A stretch of DNA of 64,000 bases from CAZJYC01 sp964550165 (GTDB lineage: Bacteria; Acidobacteriota; Aminicenantia; Aminicenantales; Aminicenantaceae), in contig CAZJYC010000003.1 of NCBI GenBank assembly GCA_964550165.1, positions 1 to 64,000 on the forward strand, read 5' to 3'. Shown here in pieces: positions 49,351 to 58,368 of this stretch. The position numbers and the translations under genes were made by a program. The notes beneath the pieces were generated by a model, which was not told the origin of the DNA, made no database searches, and saw only the letters and a list, made by a program, of their open reading frames with translations. The number at the start of each line of letters is the position of its first letter. Within the stretch, counting starts at the first letter, position 1.

Positions 49351-50919
49351 ATGGCTGAAGAAAAGATAGAGATGTCTCCAGAGCTTAAAGAAAGGCTCAA
49401 GAGACGGTTTAATCAAAACTGGCGGAAGGAGCTGAGGAAGACTCTGCTTGCCAAGGAGAGGATGAAGCTCTCTCGACAGAAGATGCCCGAGCGGGAGGCA
49501 GAAGAGCGGAACAAGGACTTTAATGAAGTGAATCTGGGACTGGATGCTGAGTTGGCCAGAAGAGAGGCGCAGAGATGCTTGGACTGCGCCAATCCTCAGT
49601 GTGTGCTGGGCTGCCCTGTGGGGATTGACATCCCGACTTTTATCAAACTCATTGAGATAGGAGATTACGCCCAGAGTATACGAATCATGAAAGAGACAAA
49701 CAGCCTTCCTGCTGTTTGCGGACGTGTCTGTCCCCAGGAGACCCAGTGTGAGGCCGTATGCAACCTGAGGAAGGCTACAGGAGTGCCTGTGGCTATCGGA
49801 AACCTAGAGCGTTTTATCGCCGACTACGAGAAAGCCAAGGGAGAAATATTTATTCCTAAAATTCCGCCTGCGACAGGATTCCGGGTGGCCGTCATCGGAG
49901 CCGGACCAGCGGGTTTGACGGTTGCCGGGGAGCTGGCCAAGAAAGGACACAAGGTCACGATTTTTGAAGCCCTTCATCTGGCCGGCGGAGTCCTGGTCTA
50001 CGGAATCCCTGAGTTCAGGCTGCCCAAAGGCATCCTCAAAGCTGAAGTGGGGTATCTTGAGAAATTAGGCGTTGAGCTGAAGAGAAATTTTGTGGTCGGC
50101 TTGACAGCCACTCTTGAAGATTTAAAAAAGGATGGCTACCACGCCTGCTTCGTCGGCACAGGAGCGGGATTGCCGAGTTTCATGAGGATTCCCGGGGAGA
50201 ACCTGATCGGCATTTATTCGGCTAACGAGTATTTGACAAGGGTCAACTTGATGCGGGCCTATGAATTTCCGGACTACGACACCCCTGTCTTGATCGGGAA
50301 AAGGGTGGCTGTGCTCGGCGGCGGCAATGTGGCCATGGATTCGGTACGAACTGCCAAAAGGCTCGGCGCAGAGATGGCGGCCATAGTCTACCGTCGGTCA
50401 AGGGTCGAGATGCCGGCCAGGGTGGAAGAAGTGAAACACGCTGAAGAGGAAGGAATCGAATTTCACTTCCTGACCACACCCACAAAATTCATCGGAGACG
50501 AGAGAAACAGGGTTAAAGCCATGGAATGTTTGAGAATGGAGCTTGGAGAACCTGATTCCTCAGGACGACGCAGGCCCATTCCCGTCCAAGGGTCGGAATT
50601 TATCATGGAGATTGACATGGCTGTTGTGGCCATCGGAAACAGCCCCAATCCTTTGATTCCTCAGACAACCCCTCAGCTCAAGGTGGGCCAATGGGGAAAT
50701 GTGGAGGTGAATTGGGAGACAATGGCCACGAACATGGAAGGAGTCTATGCCGGCGGAGATATCATTCGTGGAGGAGCGACCGTTATTTTGGCCATGGGCG
50801 ATGCCCGGATTGCGGCACAGGAGATGGATAAATATTTGAATTCCCTCAAGGACAAAAAGAAAAGCGTAAATGGTGGAAGAAAAAAAAGTAAGAAAAGCAA
50901 ACAGAAATTGAAAGGATAA
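49351..50919 (+). CDS. NfnB-like FAD/NADPH-binding subunit (glutamate synthase small-subunit family)
   Basis: A 522-aa flavoprotein. Two [4Fe-4S] sites lie N-terminally in CLDCANPQCVLGCPVG and CGRVCPQETQCEAVC. FAD-binding GAGPAGLTVAGELAKKGH and NADPH-binding GGGNVAMDSVRTAKRLG follow, with the closing FAD motif VYAGGDIIRGGATVILAMGDAR. Homotetrameric glutamate synthase small subunits share this layout, but the adjacent NfnA gene and absence of a glutamate synthase large subunit favour NfnB, the subunit that holds the bifurcating FAD. An additional 45-residue basic N-terminal helix and a Lys-rich tail (KKSKKSKQKLKG) are present. Start ATG 49351; no strong ribosome site is visible. Confidence 0.92.
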   Translation: MAEEKIEMSPELKERLKRRFNQNWRKELRKTLLAKERMKLSRQKMPEREAEERNKDFNEVNLGLDAELARREAQRCLDCANPQCVLGCPVGIDIPTFIKLIEIGDYAQSIRIMKETNSLPAVCGRVCPQETQCEAVCNLRKATGVPVAIGNLERFIADYEKAKGEIFIPKIPPATGFRVAVIGAGPAGLTVAGELAKKGHKVTIFEALHLAGGVLVYGIPEFRLPKGILKAEVGYLEKLGVELKRNFVVGLTATLEDLKKDGYHACFVGTGAGLPSFMRIPGENLIGIYSANEYLTRVNLMRAYEFPDYDTPVLIGKRVAVLGGGNVAMDSVRTAKRLGAEMAAIVYRRSRVEMPARVEEVKHAEEEGIEFHFLTTPTKFIGDERNRVKAMECLRMELGEPDSSGRRRPIPVQGSEFIMEIDMAVVAIGNSPNPLIPQTTPQLKVGQWGNVEVNWETMATNMEGVYAGGDIIRGGATVILAMGDARIAAQEMDKYLNSLKDKKKSVNGGRKKSKKSKQKLKG

Positions 50920-50948
50920 AAAGTCCTTATGAAAAATAAATGAATCGC

Positions 50949-51041
50949 ATGGGTAAGCTGAGTGCACAAAGAGAGATTCTTGCAAAAACTCGAGCTGCGC
51001 TTGGCGTGGAAGGAACTGATGTATTGACTCTTTGCGAATGA
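50949..51041 (+). CDS. Possible 30-aa small protein, uncertain
   Basis: A short frame (MGKLSAQREILAKTRAALGV, then ten more residues) lies in the 135-base gap between the NfnB-like gene and the CoA-transferase gene, ending 13 bases before the latter. Codon use resembles the flanking genes, but there is no clear ribosome site and no known family. It may be a leader peptide, a gene remnant or chance. Confidence 0.2.
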   Translation: MGKLSAQREILAKTRAALGVEGTDVLTLCE

Positions 51042-51054
51042 ATGAGGAGTTCCG

Positions 51055-52353
51055 ATGAGCTGGGTAGATGATTATAAGAAAAAGCTAGTGACTGCCGAGG
51101 AAGCGGTGTCAGAGATCAAGAGTGGCAACCGCGTTTACATCAGCGGGAATGCAGCCACGCCTTATGTTTTGATGAATGCCTTGGCAGCGCGCAAGGACGA
51201 GCTCAAGGACGTTGAGCTTGTCCACGTCCTTCTCCTTGGGGAAGACCCGCTTTCCAGGCCTGAAATGGAAGGACATTTTCGGCACAATTCCCTGTTCGTG
51301 GGCCCGGCTGACAGAAAAGCCATCAACGAAGGGCGGGCAGATTATGTTCCCATATTTCTCCACCAAATCCCGAACCTTTTCTTTTCTGGTCAGATGCCCC
51401 TCGATGCAGCCATTGTTCATCTTTCTCCACCTGATGAACATGGATTCATGAGCTTGGGCGTCGAGATCTTAGCCTCCAAGGCTGCCGTGGAGACAGCTAA
51501 AGTCGTTATCGCTCAGGTCAACGAGAAGATGCCCCGGGTTCTGGGTGATTCCTTCATCCATGTTTCCAGAGTCAGCAAGATCGTTGAAATCTCCGAAGAC
51601 TTGCCTGAGCTGGAGCGAAACCCTTTCAGCGAGACAGAAAGGAAGATCGGTCATTTTATTGCTGAGCTGATCGAGGACGGCTCAACCCTGCAGCTGGGCA
51701 TCGGCGGTATCCCGGATGCTGTCCTTGCAGCTTTAAAAGACCGCAGGGACTTGGGCATTCATACCGAGATGGTCTCTGATGGCGTCATGGAGGCTATCGA
51801 GGCGGGAATCGTCACTGGCGCCAAAAAGACATTCCACCCTTATAAGGTTGTGCTAACCTTCATCCTGGGCTCCAAGAAACTTTACGACTTTGTCGACAAT
51901 AACCCAATTTTTGAAGCTCATCCTACCGACTACACGAATCATCCTTTCAACGTTTCCCGGAATGAAAACATGATCGCCATAAACTCCGCCATTGAAGTGG
52001 ACATCACGGGACAGGTCTGTTCGGATTCCATCGGAACTTATATTTACAGCGGTTTTGGCGGCCAGGTTGACTTCATTCGGGGGGCGGCGCATTCCAAGGG
52101 AGGGAAGCCCATCATTTCCCTTCCCTCGGTGGCTAAGGAAGGGGAGTTTTCCCGGATCGTACCTTATCTCAAGAAGGGGGCAGGAGTGGTGACAACCCGG
52201 GCTGATGTCAAATATGTGGTCACAGAGTACGGAGTGGCCTACCTCCACGGCAAGAATTTGCACGAAAGGACAAAGGCTCTGATCAACATTGCCCACCCCA
52301 AATTCAGGCCCGATTTGATAAAAGAAGCCAAGGCCCGCAATCTTCTCCGCTGA
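51055..52353 (+). CDS. Acetyl-CoA hydrolase/transferase family CoA-transferase
   Basis: A 432-aa class I-type CoA-transferase of the 4-hydroxybutyrate/butyrate:acetyl-CoA group. N-terminal domain: KSGNRVYISGNAATPYVLMN. C-terminal domain: LQLGIGGIPDAVLAAL, the catalytic Glu in IHTEMVSDGVMEA, and the conserved SGFGGQVDFIRGAAHSKGG, with TRADVKYVVTEYGVAYLHG near the end. It moves CoA between short-chain acids, allowing acetate, butyrate or similar product formation with energy conservation. GAGGAG precedes the ATG. Coming after the redox complex and alanine dehydrogenase, it fits a fermentation of amino acids. Acid specificity is not decidable. Confidence 0.88.
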   Translation: MSWVDDYKKKLVTAEEAVSEIKSGNRVYISGNAATPYVLMNALAARKDELKDVELVHVLLLGEDPLSRPEMEGHFRHNSLFVGPADRKAINEGRADYVPIFLHQIPNLFFSGQMPLDAAIVHLSPPDEHGFMSLGVEILASKAAVETAKVVIAQVNEKMPRVLGDSFIHVSRVSKIVEISEDLPELERNPFSETERKIGHFIAELIEDGSTLQLGIGGIPDAVLAALKDRRDLGIHTEMVSDGVMEAIEAGIVTGAKKTFHPYKVVLTFILGSKKLYDFVDNNPIFEAHPTDYTNHPFNVSRNENMIAINSAIEVDITGQVCSDSIGTYIYSGFGGQVDFIRGAAHSKGGKPIISLPSVAKEGEFSRIVPYLKKGAGVVTTRADVKYVVTEYGVAYLHGKNLHERTKALINIAHPKFRPDLIKEAKARNLLR

Positions 52354-52365
52354 GAATTGAGTTCC

Positions 52366-53046
52366 ATGGAGCAGTCAGAACTTTTCCCCACAGAAAAAGG
52401 GCATATTGGAACGGACGAGTCGGGAAAAGGAGACTATTTCGGACCTCTTGTTGTGGGTGGCGTTTTTCTTCCCGACACGCAGCTGTCCGTCCTGGCCGAG
52501 CTGGGCGTCAAAGACAGCAAAAAATTTTCCGACAGCCGCGTGGGCGAATTAGCCGATCTCATAAAAAAAGGATACAAGCATTCCATAGTCGTCATCGGCC
52601 CTGAAAAATACAATGAGCTTTATTCGAAGCTGCGGAATCTCAACAGAATCCTCGCCTGGGCCCACTCCCGGGCCATCGAGAATATCCTCGAGGAGGTGCG
52701 CTGCACTCTGGCTGTCACAGACCAGTTTGGGAATAAGTCCTATGTTCTTAATGCCTTGATGAAGAAAGGAAAGACGCTCGAGCTCGTTCAAAAGCCCAAA
52801 GCCGAGGAAGACTTGGCTGTGGCCGCAGCCTCGATTCTGGCTCGCTCTGAATTTTTAAGGCGTCTCTATTTTCTTTCTCAGGATGTGGGCATTGACCTTC
52901 CCAAGGGAGCATCGTCTCTTGTCGAAGAAGCCGGGCTGAGGCTGATTAAAACTCAGGGGACCAAAATTCTAGATAAAGTCGCCAAGAAACATTTTAAAAT
53001 TACTCACCGCATACTGTCTCTCTATGAAGAAACCAAGGCGGAGTGA
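52366..53046 (+). CDS. rnhC: Ribonuclease HIII-like (RNase H2 superfamily), lacking the N-terminal domain
   Basis: Cleaves RNA in RNA-DNA hybrids. The catalytic start motif GTDESGKGDYFGPLVVGG is the HIII type (DESGKGD, with Asp and Glu), followed by LGVKDSKKFSD and EDLAVAAASILARSEFL with the late acidic residue. At 226 aa it lacks the roughly 90-residue TBP-like N-terminal domain of typical RNase HIII, so substrate binding may differ. The start is ATG 52366; a TTG nine bases upstream is possible. It starts 12 bases after the CoA-transferase stop and precedes the DUF401 gene by 32 bases. Confidence 0.85.
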   Translation: MEQSELFPTEKGHIGTDESGKGDYFGPLVVGGVFLPDTQLSVLAELGVKDSKKFSDSRVGELADLIKKGYKHSIVVIGPEKYNELYSKLRNLNRILAWAHSRAIENILEEVRCTLAVTDQFGNKSYVLNALMKKGKTLELVQKPKAEEDLAVAAASILARSEFLRRLYFLSQDVGIDLPKGASSLVEEAGLRLIKTQGTKILDKVAKKHFKITHRILSLYEETKAE

Positions 53047-53078
53047 AGACCGCATATTTTCAAATTCGTTAACGATCG

Positions 53079-54302
53079 ATGTTTGATTTTTTAAGAATTG
53101 TCCTCGTCGTTCTTGTTCTGCTTTTCTTGATCAAGAAAAAATGGGATCTCGGTCTGGTTCTTTTTCTGGGTGCATTGCTGACCGCTCTGCTTTTTCGTCT
53201 TGGCCTGAAGACGTTCGCCGCGACGACACTCGGTGTTCTGGTCTCAGGGGAGACACTCGGTCTCATCGCCATCATTCTGCTTGTGCTTTATCTTGGAACA
53301 GTCCTCCAAACCAGAGGGAATTTCAGGATGATGGTCGATTCTCTAAAAAATTTGATTCCAGAGCCACGGCTGATTTTGGCTCTCCCTCCAGCCTTCATCG
53401 GGCTTCTGCCCATGCTGGGAGGAGCTCTGATGTCCGCTCCGATTGTGGAAGAAGCGGCCCAGCGCTGGAAGCTCGCTCCAGCCTGGAAAACTTTTCTCAA
53501 CTACTGGTTTCGCCATATCTGGGAATACTGCTGGCCCCTTTATGTCAACCTGATTTTGGCATCAGCCATCTTGCAGATACCGATAAAGAAGATTTCCGCT
53601 GTTCAATTCCCCTTCACCGTTCTGGCTGCAGCGTTAGGATTATTCATTCTTTTCAAACATGTTCCTTTTCTTCCCAAAGAAAATAATGACCGGAAATTTT
53701 TAAAAGACCTGTTCAACCTTTTTTTCAGCATCTGGCCAATCGTTTTGGTCATCGTTTTGATTTTCGGCTTTAAGCTCAGCATGCTTCTGGCCATGGCCAT
53801 CGCCTCGCTGCTCACACAGATTTTTTTGCGAATGACAATTCAAGAGCGGTTCAAAATCATCTGGAAGAGTATCTCCTGGAGAACAGTCTTCCTTGTGGCT
53901 GCGGTCATGGTCTTCAAAAAACTGCTCGAGGTTTCCGGAGCCTTGAGCTCTCTGACTCAAATTTTTCGGCCAGAAGGAATATCTGCCTATTTGTTGCTTT
54001 TTACCGTTCCTTTTTTTCTTGCCTTCTTAACCGGAGTCAACCACGCCTATGTCGGCATTTCTTTTCCGATTCTTCTTCCCATATTTGGGGCAGGCCATCC
54101 GGACATGGTCCTGGTTCTGTTTGCTTATGTCAGCGGTTTTGCCGGAATTCTGATCTCTCCGGCTCACCTCTGCCTGGTCTTAACATTAGAGTACTTCAAG
54201 GCCAATCTTCGGGATATCTACAAAATTTTGCTCTGGCCGGTTTTGGTTATCTTCTTCGCCGCTTTTTTGGTATTATTGTTTTTTCGAATATGCTCAGGCT
54301 GA
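53079..54302 (+). CDS. DUF401-family membrane permease
   Basis: A 407-aa polytopic protein with about ten helices: FLRIVLVVLVLLFLI, WDLGLVLFLGALLTALLF, LGLIAIILLVLYLGTVL, and the conserved FIGLLPMLGGALMSAPIVEEAA and FRHIWEYCWPLYVNLILA. These stretches match DUF401/TIGR00529 proteins, related to the ion-transporter superfamily but without assigned substrate. A late helix pair (YLLLFTVPFFLAFLTGVNHA, then FAYVSGFAGILISPAHLCLV) mirrors the first half and suggests an inverted repeat. The last codons lie in a dispersed repeat (54296-54366). Confidence 0.8.
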   Translation: MFDFLRIVLVVLVLLFLIKKKWDLGLVLFLGALLTALLFRLGLKTFAATTLGVLVSGETLGLIAIILLVLYLGTVLQTRGNFRMMVDSLKNLIPEPRLILALPPAFIGLLPMLGGALMSAPIVEEAAQRWKLAPAWKTFLNYWFRHIWEYCWPLYVNLILASAILQIPIKKISAVQFPFTVLAAALGLFILFKHVPFLPKENNDRKFLKDLFNLFFSIWPIVLVIVLIFGFKLSMLLAMAIASLLTQIFLRMTIQERFKIIWKSISWRTVFLVAAVMVFKKLLEVSGALSSLTQIFRPEGISAYLLLFTVPFFLAFLTGVNHAYVGISFPILLPIFGAGHPDMVLVLFAYVSGFAGILISPAHLCLVLTLEYFKANLRDIYKILLWPVLVIFFAAFLVLLFFRICSG

Positions 54303-54366
54303 GTGGTTCGGAGGCCGCCGCTTTTGCCCCGGCGAGTCAAAAGCGGCTCGGTTCGAGGCTTCGCCA
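54296..54366. repeat. Intergenic repeat of the GGCTGAGTGGTTCGGA family with strong hairpin
   Basis: GCCGCTTTTG (54317-54326) pairs perfectly with CAAAAGCGGC (54338-54347). The following CTCGGTTCGAGGCTTCGC matches the element at 63644 onward (about four bases in five), and the start matches 39359. The element overlaps the stop of the DUF401 gene. The hairpin has no U-run but could still end transcription or protect the mRNA 3' end. Confidence 0.55.
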
Positions 54367-54452
54367 GCTAGCGGAGATATAGCTTGGAGAATATGAGTTG
54401 TCGCATCCAGCATGGCCAATAAACTTAACTTTCATAAAAAAAATTTTTAGTA

Positions 54453-55667
54453 ATGGAGTTTGAGATGGGCGAGGAAAAAAGAAGGCTCTACCTGGAAAAT
54501 CCCTATCAGGTTGAATTCGAGGCAAGGGTCATGGAAAAGACAAGCTATGAGGGGAAGTCGGCTCTCGTTCTTGACCAGACCTGCTTTTACCCGGAATCAG
54601 GAGGGCAGCCGGATGATCGAGGGATGATCCATGGAGTGAAAGTGATCAGGATTTTAGAGGATGAGGACAGCATTATTCACGTTCTTGAGCAGGAAGTCTC
54701 CTCGCCTGAGGTAAAAGGGAAAATCGACTGGGAAAGGCGTTTCGACCACATGCAGCAGCATTCCGGGCAGCACATTCTTTCCCAGAGTTTTTATGAACTT
54801 TTCGGGGCGGAGACCCTTTCTTTCCACATCGGAGAACAATCCTCGACTGTCGAGATTGACCTAAGGAAGGCTTCAGAGGAGGAAGTTGAAAGTGTGGAAA
54901 GGAGAGCCAACCAGATTATCTTTGAAGACAGAGAGATTCGCTCTTATTTTATTCAAGAAAAAGATGCTGGAACTATTCCCCTGAGAAAGCCTCCCAAAAA
55001 GAAAGGTGTTATCCGAGTTGTTGAGGTCTCAGGCTTTGATTATTCTGCCTGTGGAGGAACCCACGTCCGCAAAGCGGGGGAAGTCGGTTTGATCAAAATT
55101 CGGAGCTGGGAGAGAATCAGGGATAACGTCCGGTTTGAATTTGTCTGTGGCCACAGGGCCCGGGAGGATTATGCCTGGAAAAACAGAGCTCTTCGTGAGC
55201 TTTCCAACAAACTTACGGTTGATGAGAAAGATGTCCTTTCTTCTGTGGAGAAGATTCTTTTCGATTTGAAATCACAGAAAAAGATAAGGAGGAAGATGCA
55301 GGAAAAGATGGCTCAGTACGAGGCCCAGGAAATCGTTCAAAGGGCTAAAGAAAAGGTTATCAAAAAGCTTTATTCTGACAGAACGGCTGAAGAGATAAAA
55401 TTTCTGGCACTGAACATCATCCGCAAGGGGGATTTTGTCGTCCTTCTTGGCCTGAAAGGAGAAGAGAGGGCTCACCTCGTCATTTCCCGTTCTGAGGCTA
55501 TTGACATCGATTTAAGGGAGCTTCTCCCTGTAATTTTTCAGTTGATAAAGGGGAAAGGAGGAGGGCAGTCGTCTTTGGTTGAAATCGCCACAGAAGAAAA
55601 GCAAAGTTTAGAAAAAGTCCTAAACGCGGCTGAGGCGCATATCAGAAAAAAGCTCCCTCATTCATAG
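54453..55667 (+). CDS. Alanyl-tRNA editing protein AlaX-L with DHHA1 domain
   Basis: A free-standing editing enzyme that hydrolyses Ser- or Gly-tRNA-Ala. The editing-site zinc ligands are intact: HMQQHSGQHILSQSFYELFG (HxxxH) and FDYSACGGTHVRKAGEVG (CxxxH). An N-terminal beta domain (TCFYPESGGQPDDRG) and a C-terminal DHHA1 domain with KGKGGGQSSLVEIA (about 350-375) make it the long AlaX-L form at 404 aa. A coiled coil lies between (about 255-300). The start may be ATG 54453 or 54465. It overlaps the convergent ABC permease gene by ten bases. Confidence 0.92.
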   Translation: MEFEMGEEKRRLYLENPYQVEFEARVMEKTSYEGKSALVLDQTCFYPESGGQPDDRGMIHGVKVIRILEDEDSIIHVLEQEVSSPEVKGKIDWERRFDHMQQHSGQHILSQSFYELFGAETLSFHIGEQSSTVEIDLRKASEEEVESVERRANQIIFEDREIRSYFIQEKDAGTIPLRKPPKKKGVIRVVEVSGFDYSACGGTHVRKAGEVGLIKIRSWERIRDNVRFEFVCGHRAREDYAWKNRALRELSNKLTVDEKDVLSSVEKILFDLKSQKKIRRKMQEKMAQYEAQEIVQRAKEKVIKKLYSDRTAEEIKFLALNIIRKGDFVVLLGLKGEERAHLVISRSEAIDIDLRELLPVIFQLIKGKGGGQSSLVEIATEEKQSLEKVLNAAEAHIRKKLPHS

Positions 55668-56911
55668 CGAAGCGAAACAATCGGCTCGACTCTGGCCGCT
55701 CTTCGCGCCGGGAAAATGCCGAAGAAAAGGCCCACAGAGACCGAAACAAACAAACCCAAGATCACCGACCAAGCGGTCACAGAGGCCGGAAGAGGAGTCG
55801 CCGATTTAACCAGAAAGGCTACGCCAAATCCGAGAGCGACACCCACAGCCCCGCCTGTCCCGGTCAGAAAGATGGCTTCGATCAAAAATTGCTTCAAGAT
55901 GTCCGATGAGCGGGCACCGATGGCTTTGCGGATGCCGATTTCCCGGGTTCTTTCCTTGACAGAGACAAGCATGATATTCATCACCCCGATTCCGCCGACG
56001 AGAAGGCCGATGGAGGAAATGATGACCATAACCAGGTAGACGGCTCCTGTCAGCTGGGTGTAAAGGTCAAGGAGGCTGTCCTGGGTGTAGATGGCGAAGT
56101 CGTTAGGCTTTCCGAACCCGACTTTTCTTCTTTTGCGGAGCAGGTTGGTGATCTGCTCCATGGTTTCCTGAATGGAACCGTGTTTTTTGGGAGTCGCGAT
56201 GATTTCGAGACTCGAGAGGCTGTAAGGATAATATTTCATCAGGGCTGTGATCGGAATGCCGACAAAATTGTCCCGGCTTTGTCCGAACATTTCCCCCCTT
56301 TTCTGAAGAGCGCCCACTACAGTGAATTTTTCCGGACCGATTCGAATCTCTTTCCCTACGGGATTTGTATGAGGAAAAAGGATCTCAGCAACCTCAGAGC
56401 CGAGAACACAGACTTTTGCTCGGTGGGTGACGTCGGATTCAGTGATAAATCTACCCTTTTCGGGGAGATAGACCGACAGAACCTGAGGCCATTTTTCGTT
56501 CATACCCAAAATAAAAGCATCCTGGGCTTTTGCGTTCTGGTATTTGATGGCATAACTCTCACGCAAGGCGCTGACGACAGTCGCAAGGTCAACGGCAACA
56601 GCTTTGACCAAAGAGCACTCCCTCTCTACGGCCAGGGCATCTTCAAACGTCAGATTTTTTCTCTGCCTTTCTTCCTCGGACATGCGACCCATCTGGACAG
56701 GCTCATGTTTGGTGATGATGATCAAATCCGTGCCCACAGATTCGAGCTCGCTGAGAACGGCTCGGTTCAAGCCCTGGATGATCGAGACCATGCCGATAAC
56801 GGTTAGAACTCCGATCATGATCCCCAGGAGCGTTAGGAACGAGCGGAGTTTGTGCGTTTTGAGAGAGTCAAAGGCCATCTGGAAGATTTCTTTCAGGATC
56901 CCGAGCCTCAT
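55658..56911 (-). CDS. MacB/FtsX-type ABC transporter permease
   Basis: A 417-aa permease with the MacB layout: one N-terminal helix (LRSFLTLLGIMIGVLTVIGMVSII), a large periplasmic MacB_PCD domain (about 45-290), and three C-terminal helices (VYLVMVIISSIGLLVGGIGVMN; IEAIFLTGTGGAVGVALGFGV; ILGLFVSVSVGLFFGIFPA). Conserved VKERTREIGIRKAIGA and the end PARRAARVEPIVSLRYE are present. Such permeases couple cytosolic ATP hydrolysis to periplasmic movements that export peptides, lipids or drugs. It overlaps the upstream paralogous permease by four bases. No ATPase gene is found in the window. Confidence 0.9.
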   Translation of the reverse strand: MRLGILKEIFQMAFDSLKTHKLRSFLTLLGIMIGVLTVIGMVSIIQGLNRAVLSELESVGTDLIIITKHEPVQMGRMSEEERQRKNLTFEDALAVERECSLVKAVAVDLATVVSALRESYAIKYQNAKAQDAFILGMNEKWPQVLSVYLPEKGRFITESDVTHRAKVCVLGSEVAEILFPHTNPVGKEIRIGPEKFTVVGALQKRGEMFGQSRDNFVGIPITALMKYYPYSLSSLEIIATPKKHGSIQETMEQITNLLRKRRKVGFGKPNDFAIYTQDSLLDLYTQLTGAVYLVMVIISSIGLLVGGIGVMNIMLVSVKERTREIGIRKAIGARSSDILKQFLIEAIFLTGTGGAVGVALGFGVAFLVKSATPLPASVTAWSVILGLFVSVSVGLFFGIFPARRAARVEPIVSLRYE

Positions 56912-58143
56912 TGTTCTGACCTCAAGGCTTCGATGGGATTGAGTTTGGCAGCTTTGTTGGCGGGATAAAGCCCGAAAAAGATACCGACAGAGGCAGAGAT
57001 AAAAATGGCGATCACAACGGAGACTGGCTCAAGGCTTGAAGGCAGGGAAGTCGCCAGAGTGACAATCCTGGCGATCAGAAACCCGATGAGAATGCCGATT
57101 ATTCCGCCTGTGGTGGAAATCGCCGCTGACTCGATTAAAAATTGGAGAAGAATATCCGTCTTTCGCGCACCGACAGCCATCCGGATGCCTATTTCCTTTG
57201 TTCTTTCGGTAACCGCAACAAGCATGATGTTCATGACGACAATCCCGCCCACAAGAAGGGCGATGGAGGAGATGGCGACCATGGCAAAATAGATGCTTGA
57301 GGTGGCGGTCTTATAGAGCCGGATAAAAGTCTCCGAACTCTGGAAGGAGAAGTCGTCCTTGTCCTTGAAAGAGAGATGGCGCTTGGCCCGGAGGATTGTC
57401 CTCACTTCCTCCTGAGCTCTTTCCAACTGTTCCTGCGATGGTGTGTGAACGTTGATATCGATGCTGCGTCTTGAGCCGTAGATTTTCTGGAAGGTCGTGA
57501 TCGGAATTCTGACGTAATTGTCCTGGCTAAAGCCCAGTATTTTCCCTTTTTTCTGGGCAATTCCGATGACCTGGAAGTTGTAAGGGCCAATCTTGAGCCA
57601 CTTGCCCAGAGGGTCGAGATAGGGGAAAAGTTTCTCGGGAATGTCTGCTCCGATGATGCAGACAAGGCGGGAGTGATCTTCATCCTCTCTCTGAAAATGC
57701 CTTCCCCTTTCCAGCTCGATAACAGACCCGATCATGTGGTCAAGATAGGTGACCCCCCTTATTTCCACATCTTTCAAAGATTGACTTCCGAATTTTACTG
57801 TTCTGTAGGCATCCGTCGATGCGCCCACGAGCTCACAGGTTCGGCACAACCGGCGAAGGAGCCTCATCTCGTCCAGGGTCAAATCTTTTCTTTTGAGCAT
57901 TTCCCTCCATTCTCTTATGGAGGAAGCGCCCATGCCATATTTAGAAACAGAAAAGTCGTTGGCTCCGTAAAAGGCAAACTTGGTGTAAACATAGTTGTTG
58001 AGCCCCTGGATGATGGAGACAACGGCGATGATGGTGAAGACGCCGATGATGATGCCTAGAAGCGTCAGGAAAGTCCTTAATTTATTCGACCAGAGAGATC
58101 CCATCGCCATCGAAACAGATTCCTTAACGCTCACTTTAGCCAT
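56908..58143 (-). CDS. MacB/FtsX-type ABC transporter permease, paralogue of the next gene
   Basis: A 411-aa permease with the same layout as its neighbour: N-terminal helix (LRTFLTLLGIIIGVFTIIAVVSII), periplasmic domain with EMRLLRRLCRTCELVGASTD, and three C-terminal helices with VTERTKEIGIRMAVGARKTD and YPANKAAKLNPIEALRSEQ. The pair would form a heterodimer. The start is placed at ATG 58143, where the family pattern begins; an in-frame ATG at 58191 adds 16 unconserved residues. Its end overlaps the start of the second permease by four bases. The matching ATPase is expected outside the window or elsewhere in the genome. Confidence 0.9.
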   Translation of the reverse strand: MAKVSVKESVSMAMGSLWSNKLRTFLTLLGIIIGVFTIIAVVSIIQGLNNYVYTKFAFYGANDFSVSKYGMGASSIREWREMLKRKDLTLDEMRLLRRLCRTCELVGASTDAYRTVKFGSQSLKDVEIRGVTYLDHMIGSVIELERGRHFQREDEDHSRLVCIIGADIPEKLFPYLDPLGKWLKIGPYNFQVIGIAQKKGKILGFSQDNYVRIPITTFQKIYGSRRSIDINVHTPSQEQLERAQEEVRTILRAKRHLSFKDKDDFSFQSSETFIRLYKTATSSIYFAMVAISSIALLVGGIVVMNIMLVAVTERTKEIGIRMAVGARKTDILLQFLIESAAISTTGGIIGILIGFLIARIVTLATSLPSSLEPVSVVIAIFISASVGIFFGLYPANKAAKLNPIEALRSEQ

Positions 58144-58368
58144 TGTCTTAATAGAGGATTCTACATTATTGGATACGGAAGAGGAAGGCAAAGGTTTTCA
58201 CTGCCAGTTATCTCTGATTCAATGATGAAAAAGCGACAAAGCATTTTCATGGAGTTGGCAATGCTCTCGTTTCATCTTTGCTAACCCTTGACAACTTTGC
58301 GCCGGGCAAACACAATGAGAGAGCGCGATGAGGGCCTCTCAACTTCGCGAATATACGGAGATTTGATC

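Noticed and set aside
49351..50919. Glutamate synthase small subunit
   Set aside because: The fold is the same, but no large subunit is present and an NfnA gene with the Asp-ligand cluster lies 20 bases upstream.
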